Below are positions 35,743-44,548 of a stretch of 64,000 bases of DNA, in pieces. The notes beneath the pieces were generated by a model. That model was not told where the DNA came from. It saw nothing but the letters and a program-made list of their open reading frames with translations, and did not search any database. Position 1 is the stretch's first letter; every line of letters begins with the position of its first letter. The translations under genes and the position numbers were made by a program. This DNA is from Bog-473 sp963824195 (GTDB lineage: Bacteria; Actinomycetota; Acidimicrobiia; Acidimicrobiales; RAAP-2), in contig CAWGOJ010000008.1 of assembly GCA_963824195.1 (NCBI GenBank), forward strand, positions 416,838 through 480,837, read 5' to 3'.

Positions 35743-37020
35743 TCACGAAGTGCGCGCTTCAAGCTCCAACGCTGACCTGACGAGCGCGTCGTTCGCGTTC
35801 TCGGGCAGCCGGTCGAGAGGCTCCTCTAGCTCCTGGACTGTAGGGCCGAGCTTCGCCGCAAGCGGCGCCAGCTTCGCCAGATCGAAGTCGTAGAGGTTGG
35901 CGCAATTCTCCCCCAGGATCCTCTGCTTCTCGTCTGGACCGATCCCGGACATCACCTGGCGCAGCGTTTCGCGGGTGAAGGGGTGGGTCCCTTCGTCGTG
36001 GGGGTAGTCGCTCCCCCACATGAACCGGTCGGCACCGATCTGTGCCCGAACTGCCATGTCGCCGGGTCGGGGTTGACTGACCCCCATCCATACGTTCTGG
36101 GCGAAGTACTCACTCGCGAGATGCCCGAGCTTGTGCTCGTCGCCGTAGCGGATCTCCCCGGTCTGTCCAGTCGTGCGGATGCGGTCAATGGTGGCGTCGA
36201 GATCTCTCAGCAGTTTCGGCACCCAAGAGCACTGGGCTTCCGTGATCGCAAACTTCAGCCGCGGGAATCGCTCGAAGATGCCGCCGAGAACGAACTGGAC
36301 GAAGGGCCGCTGCGAGTAGAAGCTTGCCTCGTTGATGTAGAAGAGCATGGCAAACGGATAGTCGCCGTAATCAGGTACACCCGTGCCCCCGTGGATGTTG
36401 ATGGGCACCTCGAGATCCTCGATGACCTCCCATAGCCGGTCATAGGCGGGGTCGTAGAGGGGGCGGACCCACTTGACATCCGGTGGGATATTGGGCAGCA
36501 GGATGCCGCCGCGAAGTCCGTGTTCCTTGATCCAGTGGACCTCGGCAATGGCGTCATCGATGTCATTGAGGAAGACCTGGCCGATGCCGGCGCGGCGCTC
36601 GGGGAACTCAGAACAGAAGTCCACGAGCCAACGGTTGTGGGCCCTGATGCCGGCGAGACGATGCTCGTACTCTTCGGCCCTGGGGGGCGCTGCGAAAAGG
36701 ACGAAGCTCGGGAAGAAGGGAGGGATGGTGTTCGGGAAGATGACCTCGCCGACGACGCCATCGGCCTCCTGCTGACCGTTGCGCATGTCTGTGTCCCAAT
36801 TGCGGAGCCGCCGCGTGTCCCCGAGATCCCGAAAGGGATTCTTGTACTTGGCCCGCCAGGCGTCGAACTCCTCGAGGTACTTGGGGTCGAGGTATTCCCG
36901 GTAGGCAGCATGGCTGCCACCGGCGTGACTATCCGCCGTGATGATGGTGTAGTGACCATTCGCGCGGTCGATCGTGTCGTTGCCCGTCTTCATTCGTGCT
37001 CTCAATCCTGCCGCCTTCAT
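35743..37020 (-). CDS. Amidohydrolase-2 family metal-dependent hydrolase
   Basis: 425 residues from ATG 37020; ATG 36993 (MKTGNDT) is a credible alternative. Motifs: YTIITADSHAGGSHAAYREY (D-x-H), MRNGQQEADGVVGEVIFPNT, VPINIHGGTGVPDYG (His), LKFAITEAQCSWVPKLLRDL, RFMWGSDYPHDEGTHPFTRE. DxHAG subgroup, close to the gene at 16922. An AT-rich element (37043-37064) lies 23 bases upstream. Confidence 0.88.
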   Translation of the reverse strand: MKAAGLRARMKTGNDTIDRANGHYTIITADSHAGGSHAAYREYLDPKYLEEFDAWRAKYKNPFRDLGDTRRLRNWDTDMRNGQQEADGVVGEVIFPNTIPPFFPSFVLFAAPPRAEEYEHRLAGIRAHNRWLVDFCSEFPERRAGIGQVFLNDIDDAIAEVHWIKEHGLRGGILLPNIPPDVKWVRPLYDPAYDRLWEVIEDLEVPINIHGGTGVPDYGDYPFAMLFYINEASFYSQRPFVQFVLGGIFERFPRLKFAITEAQCSWVPKLLRDLDATIDRIRTTGQTGEIRYGDEHKLGHLASEYFAQNVWMGVSQPRPGDMAVRAQIGADRFMWGSDYPHDEGTHPFTRETLRQVMSGIGPDEKQRILGENCANLYDFDLAKLAPLAAKLGPTVQELEEPLDRLPENANDALVRSALELEARTS

Positions 37021-37042
37021 CGGAGGCGACTTTGAAAACCAT

Positions 37043-37064
37043 CCGTTGATATAATATACAATGG
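37043..37064 (-). promoter_or_regulatory. Near-palindromic AT-rich element before amidohydrolase
   Basis: On the minus strand CCATTGTATATTATATCAAC contains a near-perfect inverted repeat TTGTATA/TATATCAA. It includes -10-like TATATT and TATTAT. It is the most symmetric of the recurring elements, so an operator role is plausible. Confidence 0.55.
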
Positions 37065-37160
37065 CTGTTTAGCGGTCTCTGAGCGGTTGAGGGTCGGCCT
37101 ACGGCGACCGCGTCCCAGGGGTCGACCAGACTCAATACACCCATCGAAGCATTGGGCCTT

Positions 37161-38054
37161 CTAGCGGGCCGGACTGGGATCGAACGGCCCGCGCCCCATC
37201 TGGTCGCGCACTGTGATCACGGCGGCATTCGTCAGCGTTCGGCGCTGCCAATTGGCCCCGTCGACGACGAGGGTATGCCCGGAGATGAACCGTGCGAAGG
37301 GTGAGGCAAGAAAGGTGGCAGCCCAGCCGAGCTCTTGAAGTCGCCCCACCCGTAGCGCCGGCTGGCAGGCGTCCTTCTCGCTGGTTCGGTCAAGGTTGCC
37401 CTTGATGTCAGCCGTCATGTCCTCGTGGGGGAAGAGTCCGGGCACCAACCCATTCACCTGGATCCCATATGGCCCCCATTCCACGGCGAGCGTCTCCACC
37501 ATGTTCTTCACCCCAGCCTTCGCAGCGGCTGAATGGGCGAATCCGGGACCTCCTGTCCAGGCGTAGGACGCCCCGACGTTGACGATCGACCCGGCCGTCC
37601 CGGCTTCGATATGACGCCGGGCGAATTCACGCGAGCAGAAGAAGGTCCCGTTGAGGGTGATGTCGACGACGGTCCGCCAGGCGTTGGGGGACATGTCCTC
37701 CGCGGGCACCGGAAAGTTGGCCGCCGCGTTGTTGATGAGCACGCCAGGAAGGCCAAATGTTGCGGTCGCTTCGTCGAGGGCGGCGCCAACCTGCTCGGCG
37801 TCACGGATGTCGCACGTCACCCCGAGCACTCGGGCCCCGAGTGCCTCGACCGCCTCCCGACCGGCGTCGAGATGCTCGGCCTTCCGACTGGCGATGACCA
37901 GGTCCGCCCCCAGCCGCGCGAACTCGGCCGCGATGGCCTTGCCGAGCCCGGTTCCGCCACCGGTGACGAAGACACAGCTCCCGGCATAGGTTCCTGCGGG
38001 CAGGGCCAACGTCCCTATGGGTGGCGGCTCCGGCAGTCCGCTCTGTGTGGTCAT
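37161..38054 (-). CDS. SDR resembling 2,4-dienoyl-CoA reductase
   Basis: 297 residues from ATG 38054. Cofactor motif CVFVTGGGTGLGKAIAAEFA, NNAAANFPVPAEDMSPNAWR, and VNVGASYAWTGGPGFAHSAA followed by AKAGVKNM. The classical YxxxK Tyr is replaced (HSAAAK), as in mammalian-type 2,4-dienoyl-CoA reductases. It would reduce a dienoyl-CoA with NADPH in unsaturated acyl chain breakdown. Two bases separate it from the upstream ECH stop, so one operon with the ECH is likely. Confidence 0.85.
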   Translation of the reverse strand: MTTQSGLPEPPPIGTLALPAGTYAGSCVFVTGGGTGLGKAIAAEFARLGADLVIASRKAEHLDAGREAVEALGARVLGVTCDIRDAEQVGAALDEATATFGLPGVLINNAAANFPVPAEDMSPNAWRTVVDITLNGTFFCSREFARRHIEAGTAGSIVNVGASYAWTGGPGFAHSAAAKAGVKNMVETLAVEWGPYGIQVNGLVPGLFPHEDMTADIKGNLDRTSEKDACQPALRVGRLQELGWAATFLASPFARFISGHTLVVDGANWQRRTLTNAAVITVRDQMGRGPFDPSPAR

Positions 38055-38056
38055 GG

Positions 38057-38839
38057 TCAGCTCCCCGTGTAGTGCGGCTCGCGTCCTTCGGCGCCAGCCG
38101 CTCGGAATTCAGCGAAGTCAGACGACTTGTTGATGAAGGTCTGGTAGATCAGCTCGTCCTCCATGGAGGACCGCACCCCGGGCTCGCTCAGGTGTCGCAG
38201 GACGCGGCGCGCCATCTTGACCGTCACTTGCGGCGACGCCGCGATCTTGTTCGCAATCTCCCATGCCGTTTCGTCGAGCGCCTCGGGTGCGACGATGCGC
38301 GAGACGATCCCGTGACCGTAGGCCTCTTCGGCGCTCATGGCACGCCCGGTCAGCACGAGGTCGCTGGCCACGCCACTGCCGCAGATCTCGTAGAGCCGTC
38401 CCATGCCACCGGTGTCGGGGATGACGCCATGGCCTACTTCAGGCAGCATGAAGCGAGAGCCCTCGGCCGCAATCCTGATGTCGCACAGGAGGGCCCGCTG
38501 GAAGGATCCGCCGATAGCCCATCCGTGGAACGCCACGATGATCGGCGCATCCAGCTCGAAGACCTGCAAGATGCCGCGATGGCCTCGGCTCATGAGCTCG
38601 TGATGACTGAGGGGGGTGACGTTGTTCCCGATGACCGTCACATCCCGACCTGACGACCATGCCTTCCCCTCGCCTCGCCAGATGATGGCGCGTACATCTG
38701 GACGGCCCTTCAGCTCGGTGAGGATGTCGAACAAGCGGGCGTCCATATCGTCATCGAACGCGTTGCGTTTGTCTGGATTGTTGTTGGTGATCACGGCGAC
38801 CGGACCGATCACCTCGAGCAACACCTTGTCTGTCATCAT
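38057..38839 (-). CDS. Enoyl-CoA hydratase/isomerase family protein
   Basis: 260 residues from ATG 38839 with GGAAGG before it. Motifs: GPVAVITNNNPDKRNAFDDD, SSGRDVTVIG, IVAFHGWAIGGSFQRALLCD, RFMLPEVGHGVIPDTGGMGR with Glu and Asp at the two acid positions, SAEEAYGHGIVSRIV. The active-site acids suit hydratase or isomerase activity. It is between an acyl-CoA dehydrogenase and a dienoyl-CoA reductase, a beta-oxidation-like set. Confidence 0.88.
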   Translation of the reverse strand: MMTDKVLLEVIGPVAVITNNNPDKRNAFDDDMDARLFDILTELKGRPDVRAIIWRGEGKAWSSGRDVTVIGNNVTPLSHHELMSRGHRGILQVFELDAPIIVAFHGWAIGGSFQRALLCDIRIAAEGSRFMLPEVGHGVIPDTGGMGRLYEICGSGVASDLVLTGRAMSAEEAYGHGIVSRIVAPEALDETAWEIANKIAASPQVTVKMARRVLRHLSEPGVRSSMEDELIYQTFINKSSDFAEFRAAGAEGREPHYTGS

Positions 38840-38907
38840 GTTCCCTTCCTTCGGCGGGTTCGCCCATTATGAATCCCCGAACATCTGCCCCGGCCTGGTA
38901 CGCCTGC

Positions 38908-40110
38908 TCAGCGCACCGCGCTGAAGGGCTGATCCTTGTCGACGCGGGGCTCTCGTGGAAGACCGAGCACACGTTCTCCCAGCGAGTTGCGCTGGATGTT
39001 GTCGGTACCGCCTCCGAGTCTGGACATCCACTGGTTCAGGAACGCCGTCTCCCAGATGCCGCCATCAGGCGCTGCGCCGTCGGCCAGCATCCCGTCGGCG
39101 CCGAGCAGCTCCATGAACAGCTCCCCGGTGAGGCCCATGTGCCGGGAGACGAACAGTTTGGTGGTCGATGCCTCCGGACCGGGCAGGCGCCCCTTGGAGA
39201 GGGCGGTCTGTACGCGATAGTTCATGTAGCGGAGGAGCTCCAAACGTGTGTAGAAGGCTGCCAGGTGCTGGCGGATCAACGGGTCGGTGCTCTTGCCGCA
39301 CCGGCGAGCCAGGTCCGACACCTGCCCAATGGTGAATCCCTGACCGGTGCCGCCGATGAGCGCGCGCTCGTAGCTCATGGTGGTGTGAGCGACGGCCCAA
39401 CCGCCGTCGATCTCCCCCACCACGTTCGCCGTGGGGATCACGACATCCGACAGAAAGACCTCGTTGAAATGGGCGGTCCCCGTGATCTGGCGCAGCGGAC
39501 GGACCTCGATTCCGGGGGCGTGCATGTCGACGAGGAAATAGGTGATGCCCTTGTGCTTGGGGACTTCCGGGTTCGTCCGAGCGATCAGAATCCCCCAATC
39601 ACTGTGCTGGGCACCCGATGTCCAGACTTTCTGGCCGTTCACAACGAAGGCTTCCCCGTCGCGCTCGGCACGGGTCTTGAGTGCCGCCAGGTCCGACCCG
39701 GCATCCGGCTCTGAGAACAGCTGGCACCACACCTCCTCCCCCCTCAGCATGGGTGGGAGGTAGCGCTGTTTCTGCTCCTCGGACCCGTGGGCGATGAGAG
39801 TCGGACCCGCCATGCCGATCCCCACGGAGAACACTCCGACCGAGACGTCGTACTTGGCCGTCTCCTGATTGAAGATGGCCTGGTGCCAGGCGCTGTCGCC
39901 GCGCCCGCCGTACTCGACGGGCCACGTGATGGCGCCCCAACCCCCTTCGGAGAGCGTGTGCTGCCACTCGCGGCACCGGCGGACGTAGTCAGGACGGGAG
40001 GGGTTGCGCGACCAATCGTCCAGGCCCGTGCGGATATCAGCGTGCTCCTCGAGCCAGGCCGATGCCGCACGCCGGAACTCGGCGTCCTCCTCCGTGTCGT
40101 CAAGATCCAT
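38908..40110 (-). CDS. Acyl-CoA dehydrogenase
   Basis: 400 residues from ATG 40110; the upstream extension is not typical of the family. FAD enzyme introducing a double bond in an acyl-CoA. N-terminal helical domain, then CQLFSEPDAGSDLAALKTRA and VVNGQKVWTSGAQHSDWGIL in the beta domain, ERALIGGTGQGF, and the C-terminal GGTDNIQRNSLGERVLGLPR. It is of the FadE type with long arms common in actinobacterial steroid and lipid pathways, some of which work as heterotetramers of two different subunits. Starts the group 40110 to 37161. Confidence 0.9.
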   Translation of the reverse strand: MDLDDTEEDAEFRRAASAWLEEHADIRTGLDDWSRNPSRPDYVRRCREWQHTLSEGGWGAITWPVEYGGRGDSAWHQAIFNQETAKYDVSVGVFSVGIGMAGPTLIAHGSEEQKQRYLPPMLRGEEVWCQLFSEPDAGSDLAALKTRAERDGEAFVVNGQKVWTSGAQHSDWGILIARTNPEVPKHKGITYFLVDMHAPGIEVRPLRQITGTAHFNEVFLSDVVIPTANVVGEIDGGWAVAHTTMSYERALIGGTGQGFTIGQVSDLARRCGKSTDPLIRQHLAAFYTRLELLRYMNYRVQTALSKGRLPGPEASTTKLFVSRHMGLTGELFMELLGADGMLADGAAPDGGIWETAFLNQWMSRLGGGTDNIQRNSLGERVLGLPREPRVDKDQPFSAVR

Positions 40111-40310
40111 CGCTGCCTCTCCACACAAGACTCGGCCAGAAAGGTGACCATCGCCGCGGCCGGCCCTCTGCCTCAGACGGAGGCGGATCGCCAAGCGCGA
40201 ACTGACGGCTCAGATTGCGGCTCCCCGAGCGAAGTTACAGTCCCTCGTGAGGTGAATGGAGATCCGCGTGGGCCGGCCACGCATGGATCTGACTCCCCCG
40301 GGGTGCATAC

Positions 40311-40347
40311 GTTCGTATACTATATTTGAAATTCGGTACCGTATACT
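40311..40347. promoter_or_regulatory. Double TATACT element in the 397-base divergent gap
   Basis: TTCGTATACTATATTTGA (40312-40329) is nearly the same as 30029-30046, and a second TATACT occurs at 40342-40347. The gap from 40111 to 40507 separates the acyl-CoA dehydrogenase (-) from the MaoC-like gene (+). Nothing else is recognisable in it. Confidence 0.5.
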
Positions 40348-40507
40348 CAGCCACTTCGAGCTGATACGGGGGAATTGGGGCGCATGACCCTTGGCATGCG
40401 CCACACATCGGGGAGTTCTCGGTTCAGGAGGGCAGACACATTGCATCGACTTTGGAATGTGGCCAACCCGTACACCCGTTCCGTAGGCACCGAGACGCGG
40501 CCGCGGC

Positions 40508-41767
40508 ATGCCTGACGCCATCACCGACGAGGGGGTCGCCCGGCTCCGGCAGCGCATCGGAATTGCGCGTCCGCACACCAACCCCCCTCATTACCGGGTC
40601 CCGAACGAGGACGCTTTCCGGCACGTTGCCGAGGCGTACGGCGACGACAACCCGCTGTGGTGCGACCCGTCCTACGGTGCCGGAACCCGCTGGGCCGGTC
40701 CCATCGCCCCCCCTCATCTCGTCGGTGGGGACACCCTCATCGGGGAGGACGAGATCACCGCTCTCGAAGGTGAGACGAAGGCCCTGATGAAGGGTGACCC
40801 GCTCGGAGGTGTCCACGCCTTCTATTCGGGATCGTTCCGGGAGTGGTGGAACCCGCTCCGCCCCGCCATGCGGGTGACCCGCCGCAACGCCCTGGTGGGC
40901 GTGCACGACAAGGTCGGTGAGTTCGCCGGTCGCACCGTGCACGAGTGGCTGGCCGAAGTCTTCGCCGCGGCCGACGGTCCCGTCCTCTCCGGGCAGTACC
41001 GCCTGATGATCCGGGCCGAGCGGGAGAAGGCCACCGAGCGCAAGAAGAACGACGAGGTCGAGATCCGCGCCTACACCGACGAGGAGATCGCCGCCATCGG
41101 CGAGGCAGTCGCGGGTGAAAGAGCACAGCGGCGCGGCGCGGCACCCCGCTGGTGGGAGGACGTGAACGAGGGTGACGAGCTCCCGCCCTTGGTCAAGGGT
41201 CCGATGCGAGTCACCGACATGGTCGTGTGGCACACCGGCATGGGCATGGGGCTCTACGGCGTGGCGGCACTGCGTCTCGGTTACGACCAGCTGCAGCGCA
41301 TGCCGCGGTTCTTCAAGCCCGATGACCTCAACATCCCCGACGTGCAGCAGCGCGTGCACTGGGACCCCGAATGGGCCCACCGGGCGGGGAACCCCGCCTG
41401 TTACGACTACGGCCGCATGCGCGAGACGTGGCTGATCCACCTGTGCACTGACTGGATGGGGGACGACGCCTGGCTGTGGAAGCTGGACTGCCAGTTCCGC
41501 AAGTTCAACTACGTGGGCGACACCCATTGGATGCGAGGTACGGTCACCCGGAAGTACCTCGCGGAAGGAGATCGGCCGGCCGTCGACCTCGACGTCTGGG
41601 GGGTGAACCAGCGGGGCGAGACGACGACGCCCGGACACGCGACCATCCTCCTGCCCTCCCGCGAGCACGGGGAGATCCGTCTCCCCCAGCCGCCGGGCGG
41701 AGCCACCACCTGCCAGGATGCCCTCGACGCGTTGGCCGAACGTTTCGCCGCCGAGGAACGGCAGTGA
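40508..41767 (+). CDS. FAS1-like/MaoC hotdog dehydratase
   Basis: 419 residues with two hotdog domains. The first carries RHVAEAYGDDNPLWCDPSYG and GPIAPPHLVGGDT, resembling the MaoC hydratase motif but with Trp where the catalytic His (NPxH) is usual. The second carries VVWHTGMGMGLYGVAAL, YGRMRETWLIHLCTDWMGDD and a MaoC-like end. Such proteins hydrate enoyl-CoA to the 3R-hydroxyacyl form. The lost His leaves activity open. Its stop overlaps the next gene's GTG as GTGA. Confidence 0.8.
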   Translation: MPDAITDEGVARLRQRIGIARPHTNPPHYRVPNEDAFRHVAEAYGDDNPLWCDPSYGAGTRWAGPIAPPHLVGGDTLIGEDEITALEGETKALMKGDPLGGVHAFYSGSFREWWNPLRPAMRVTRRNALVGVHDKVGEFAGRTVHEWLAEVFAAADGPVLSGQYRLMIRAEREKATERKKNDEVEIRAYTDEEIAAIGEAVAGERAQRRGAAPRWWEDVNEGDELPPLVKGPMRVTDMVVWHTGMGMGLYGVAALRLGYDQLQRMPRFFKPDDLNIPDVQQRVHWDPEWAHRAGNPACYDYGRMRETWLIHLCTDWMGDDAWLWKLDCQFRKFNYVGDTHWMRGTVTRKYLAEGDRPAVDLDVWGVNQRGETTTPGHATILLPSREHGEIRLPQPPGGATTCQDALDALAERFAAEERQ

Positions 41768-42573
41768 AGCCGTACCCCGACATGCCGACCGGTCTCACGC
41801 TCCGACATGACGGGGCGGTCCTGCGGCTGCGGCTCAACCGGCCCGAGCGTCGCAACAGCCTCACCGACCCCATCATCTATGCGCTGACCGACACGGTGGA
41901 CGCCGCGGCCAGTGACGAGTCCGTGCGGGTCATCCACCTGGAAGGTGAGGGCGAGCACTTCTCCTCGGGCTTCGATCTGGCGGAGCGGACACCCGGTCCC
42001 GACCGCCCCCGGGTGGGCTCGGTGCACCGGCGCATGAACGGGCAGGTCAACCGCCTCATCCCCGCCATGCTGACCTGCCAGACACCGATCGTCTGCACCG
42101 CCCGCGGCTGGGTCATCGGCCTGGGACTCGACATCCTGCTCGCCACGGACTTCGCCGTGGTGACGGACGACGCCCGGCTCTGGGCTCCCTTCACGACCTT
42201 CGCGTTCACGCCCGACAGTGGCGCCAGCTGGCTCATGCCCCGTCTCGCGGGCGTGGCCCGGGCCCGCGAGATGCTCATGCTGGGCGAGAAGGTCTCGGGA
42301 GCGGATGCCGCCTCGTGGGGGCTGGTCCACCGCGCCGTGCCGGCGGCCGACCTGGACGCCGTCTCCAAGGAGCTCGTCGATCGCCTGGCTGCCGCACCGA
42401 CGGTTGCGGTCGGGCTCACCAAGCTGTTGCTGCACCGCGCGCTCACCTCGGACCTCAACAGCCACCTGGCTGATGAGGCGTGGGCGATGGAGGTCGCCAG
42501 CCGCTCGGAGGACTTCCGCGAGTACGGGCAGGCGAGCAAGGAGAAGCGCGCGCCGCGATTCACCGGGCGCTAA
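41764..42573 (+). CDS. Enoyl-CoA hydratase/isomerase family protein
   Basis: 269 residues from GTG 41764 (overlap GTGA with the dehydratase). Motifs: LRLRLNRPERRNSLTDPIIY, EHFSSGFDLAERTPG, TPIVCTARGWVIGLGLDILL, WAPFTTFAFTPDSGASWLMP. The Glu of the PEI segment in classical hydratases is absent (APFTT). The role may be isomerase or CoA-ester hydrolysis. Translationally coupled to the MaoC-like gene. Confidence 0.87.
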   Translation: MKPYPDMPTGLTLRHDGAVLRLRLNRPERRNSLTDPIIYALTDTVDAAASDESVRVIHLEGEGEHFSSGFDLAERTPGPDRPRVGSVHRRMNGQVNRLIPAMLTCQTPIVCTARGWVIGLGLDILLATDFAVVTDDARLWAPFTTFAFTPDSGASWLMPRLAGVARAREMLMLGEKVSGADAASWGLVHRAVPAADLDAVSKELVDRLAAAPTVAVGLTKLLLHRALTSDLNSHLADEAWAMEVASRSEDFREYGQASKEKRAPRFTGR

Positions 42574-42621
42574 CCCACCACCGCACCGAGCGCACCGCAA
42601 ATGCCCGACGTGCAGTTCGGA

Positions 42622-42634
42622 TATAATATTCAAG
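42622..42634 (+). promoter_or_regulatory. Leaderless promoter of the third CoA-transferase
   Basis: TATAAT (42622-42627), then exactly seven bases, then ATG 42635. There is no Shine-Dalgarno sequence. The flank TTCGGATATAATATTCAA resembles the other AT-rich elements. Confidence 0.6.
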
Positions 42635-43876
42635 ATGGAATTTGCTGCGGCAGAGTCGGGGGCGGTATCCGCGGCAGGACGGCCCCTCGAAGGTGTCCGC
42701 GTGCTGGCCATCGAGCAGATGCAGGCGCTCCCCTATGCCACCCAGCTCTTGGCACGTCTCGGTGCTGACGTCGTCAAGATCGAACCGCTGACCGGCGAGC
42801 TTGGTCGGGCGTCGCTTCCGGCGATGTCCGACCCTGAAGGGCGTGCCGTCGGGGCCACCTTCCTGCGCAACAACTTGAACAAGCGAAGCATGTGCGTCGA
42901 CCTGAAACAGCCCGATGGACGTCAACTCGTGCTCGACTTGGCCCCGCGTTTCGATATCTTTGCCGAGAATTTCAAGGCGGGCGCGATGGATCGCATGGGA
43001 CTCGGTTACGACGACATCGTTGCCGTCCATCCACAGGTCATTTACGCGTCGGTATCGGGGTTCGGCAATTCCGTGCCGAGCCCCTACCGTGACCGGCCCG
43101 CCTTCGCTCCGATCGTCGAGGCCATGTCGGGTGTCTACGAGATGAAGCGCACGGGCGACGTCCCGCCCATCGTGTCGCCCGTGGGAGCGCTCGGTGACAT
43201 TGGGGCGGCGCTGTACACCTCTATCGGGATCCTCGCCGCTCTCCGGGACCGAGACCGGACAGGACGTCCCGGCTACGTCGACGTCGCGATGCTCGACGCG
43301 GTCATGGCCATGACCGACATCGTCACGAACTACTGGTCGATGGGCGTCGATGGTGGCGACTCCGGTTCGGTGATCAACGATGGCTTCCGTGCCGCCGACG
43401 GCTGGTTCGTCATGCAGGTGGCTCGCGTTCACGTTTTCGAACGCCTGGCGCATCTCATCGGACATCCCGAGTGGATCACCGAGGAACGCTTCGCCACTCC
43501 ATACGGCTGGGTCGAACATCTCGAGGACGTCATCCGCCCGGCCATCGAGAAGTGGGCGGCTGGGCGGAGCCGACGGGAGGTGTGCGAAGCCTTGAGCGAG
43601 GCCGGCATTGCCGCCGGCCCGTGCGCCAAGCCCGAAGAGCTGGTTTCCGATGCCCACGTCACCGCTCGCCACATGCTGGTCGGCATCAAGCGCACAGACG
43701 GCGTCGACCAACCGGTGCTGGTGCCGGGCAACCCGGCAGTGATCGTCGATCGTGGCGACGGTCGTGACCGACGGATCCCCTGGCTCGGAGAACACACGGA
43801 CGAGGTCTTGCGCGATGAGCTCGGACTGACCGACGCCGCGATCAAGAGCCTGCGGGCGTCGTCGGTCGTCGGATAG
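42635..43876 (+). CDS. CaiB/BaiF family III CoA-transferase
   Basis: 413 residues from ATG 42635, the normal single-domain length. A longer open frame upstream runs over the ECH gene and is rejected. Motifs: VRVLAIEQMQALPYATQLLA, RLGADVVKIEPLTG, NNLNKRSMCVDLKQPDGRQL, and VDVAMLDAVM with the catalytic Asp (codon 43295-43297). Likely to pass CoA between carboxylic acids. Unlike the two fused paralogues its active site looks complete. Confidence 0.92.
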   Translation: MEFAAAESGAVSAAGRPLEGVRVLAIEQMQALPYATQLLARLGADVVKIEPLTGELGRASLPAMSDPEGRAVGATFLRNNLNKRSMCVDLKQPDGRQLVLDLAPRFDIFAENFKAGAMDRMGLGYDDIVAVHPQVIYASVSGFGNSVPSPYRDRPAFAPIVEAMSGVYEMKRTGDVPPIVSPVGALGDIGAALYTSIGILAALRDRDRTGRPGYVDVAMLDAVMAMTDIVTNYWSMGVDGGDSGSVINDGFRAADGWFVMQVARVHVFERLAHLIGHPEWITEERFATPYGWVEHLEDVIRPAIEKWAAGRSRREVCEALSEAGIAAGPCAKPEELVSDAHVTARHMLVGIKRTDGVDQPVLVPGNPAVIVDRGDGRDRRIPWLGEHTDEVLRDELGLTDAAIKSLRASSVVG

Positions 43877-43902
43877 AGGACTGCACTCGACGTTACCTAC
43901 GA

Positions 43903-44529
43903 CACGGGTCGACTCTTCGCCGCGGCCGAGTCGGGCGCGCAGTCGCCCCAGGGCAGCGGCGAATTCGGGGCGCCCCATGGACCACTGCTGCCGTTCGAGT
44001 TCGAGGGCGATGGCGTCCGTCGCTCGCAGGCAGACAGCGCTGTCATCGAGCGTCTGGCGTGTCAGGGCCAGCAGAGCACGATCGTGACCTGCTGCGCCGC
44101 CGCAAGCTCGTAGGCCACCTCGAGCAAGCTCACCCTCGGGAACGCAGCGCCAGGCCAGCTGGTGGCGGGCCGCCTCCTCGCCGTCCAATGACTCGCCGAA
44201 CAGAGTCAGGGCGGCGGCGCCCTGCCGGCCGATACGCTGACGCAGCTGCCACAGATGACCTCCACCGGGGTGCAGGCCGACGTCGAGGAACCTGTGTCTC
44301 GAAACGAGCCGAAGGCGAGCACACGATCACGTCGCACGCCAGGGCCAGATTCATGCCGGCCCCGAGTGCCGGGCCCTGTACGGCGGCACGGTCGGCACAT
44401 CATGGTGAGCGATAGGGCGTTGCGGTCCGCCGGGTGATTGAGGGTGACGATCGCCACGCCCTCGCGGCGGTCAACCCGAACGTAACCCGGAGCTTGCTGC
44501 GAGGCTTCCACTCCCTTGCTCCCCGCCAT
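43903..44529 (-). pseudogene. Enoyl-CoA hydratase pseudogene (frameshifts and internal deletion)
   Basis: The start is clear: VRVDRREGVAIVTLNHPADR NALS from ATG 44529, with TATACA eight bases upstream. Then about 60-70 codons of the family are missing, and other frames continue with GAGMNLALACDVIVCSPSAR and, after another shift, a C-terminal part (SLDGEEAARHQLAWRCVPEG, PEFAAALGRLRARLGRG). No stop follows in that frame. A deletion plus two shifts cannot be a simple sequencing error, so this is a decayed gene. It is divergent from the FadD3-like ligase. Confidence 0.75.
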
Positions 44530-44532
44530 TCT

Positions 44533-44547
44533 CATAATGTATACAAC
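44533..44547. promoter_or_regulatory. Divergent AT-rich element before FadD3-like ligase
   Basis: Minus strand GTTGTATACATTATG; it contains TTGTATACA, similar to half-palindromes bound by FCD-type GntR regulators. It serves the ECH pseudogene on one side and the ligase on the other. Confidence 0.45.
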
Positions 44548-44548
44548 C

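Noticed and set aside
42560..43902. 542-codon minus-strand frame reaching across the third CoA-transferase
   Set aside because: Only its first part (near 43.9-44.2 kb) resembles a crotonase. The rest is antisense shadow of a well-supported gene.
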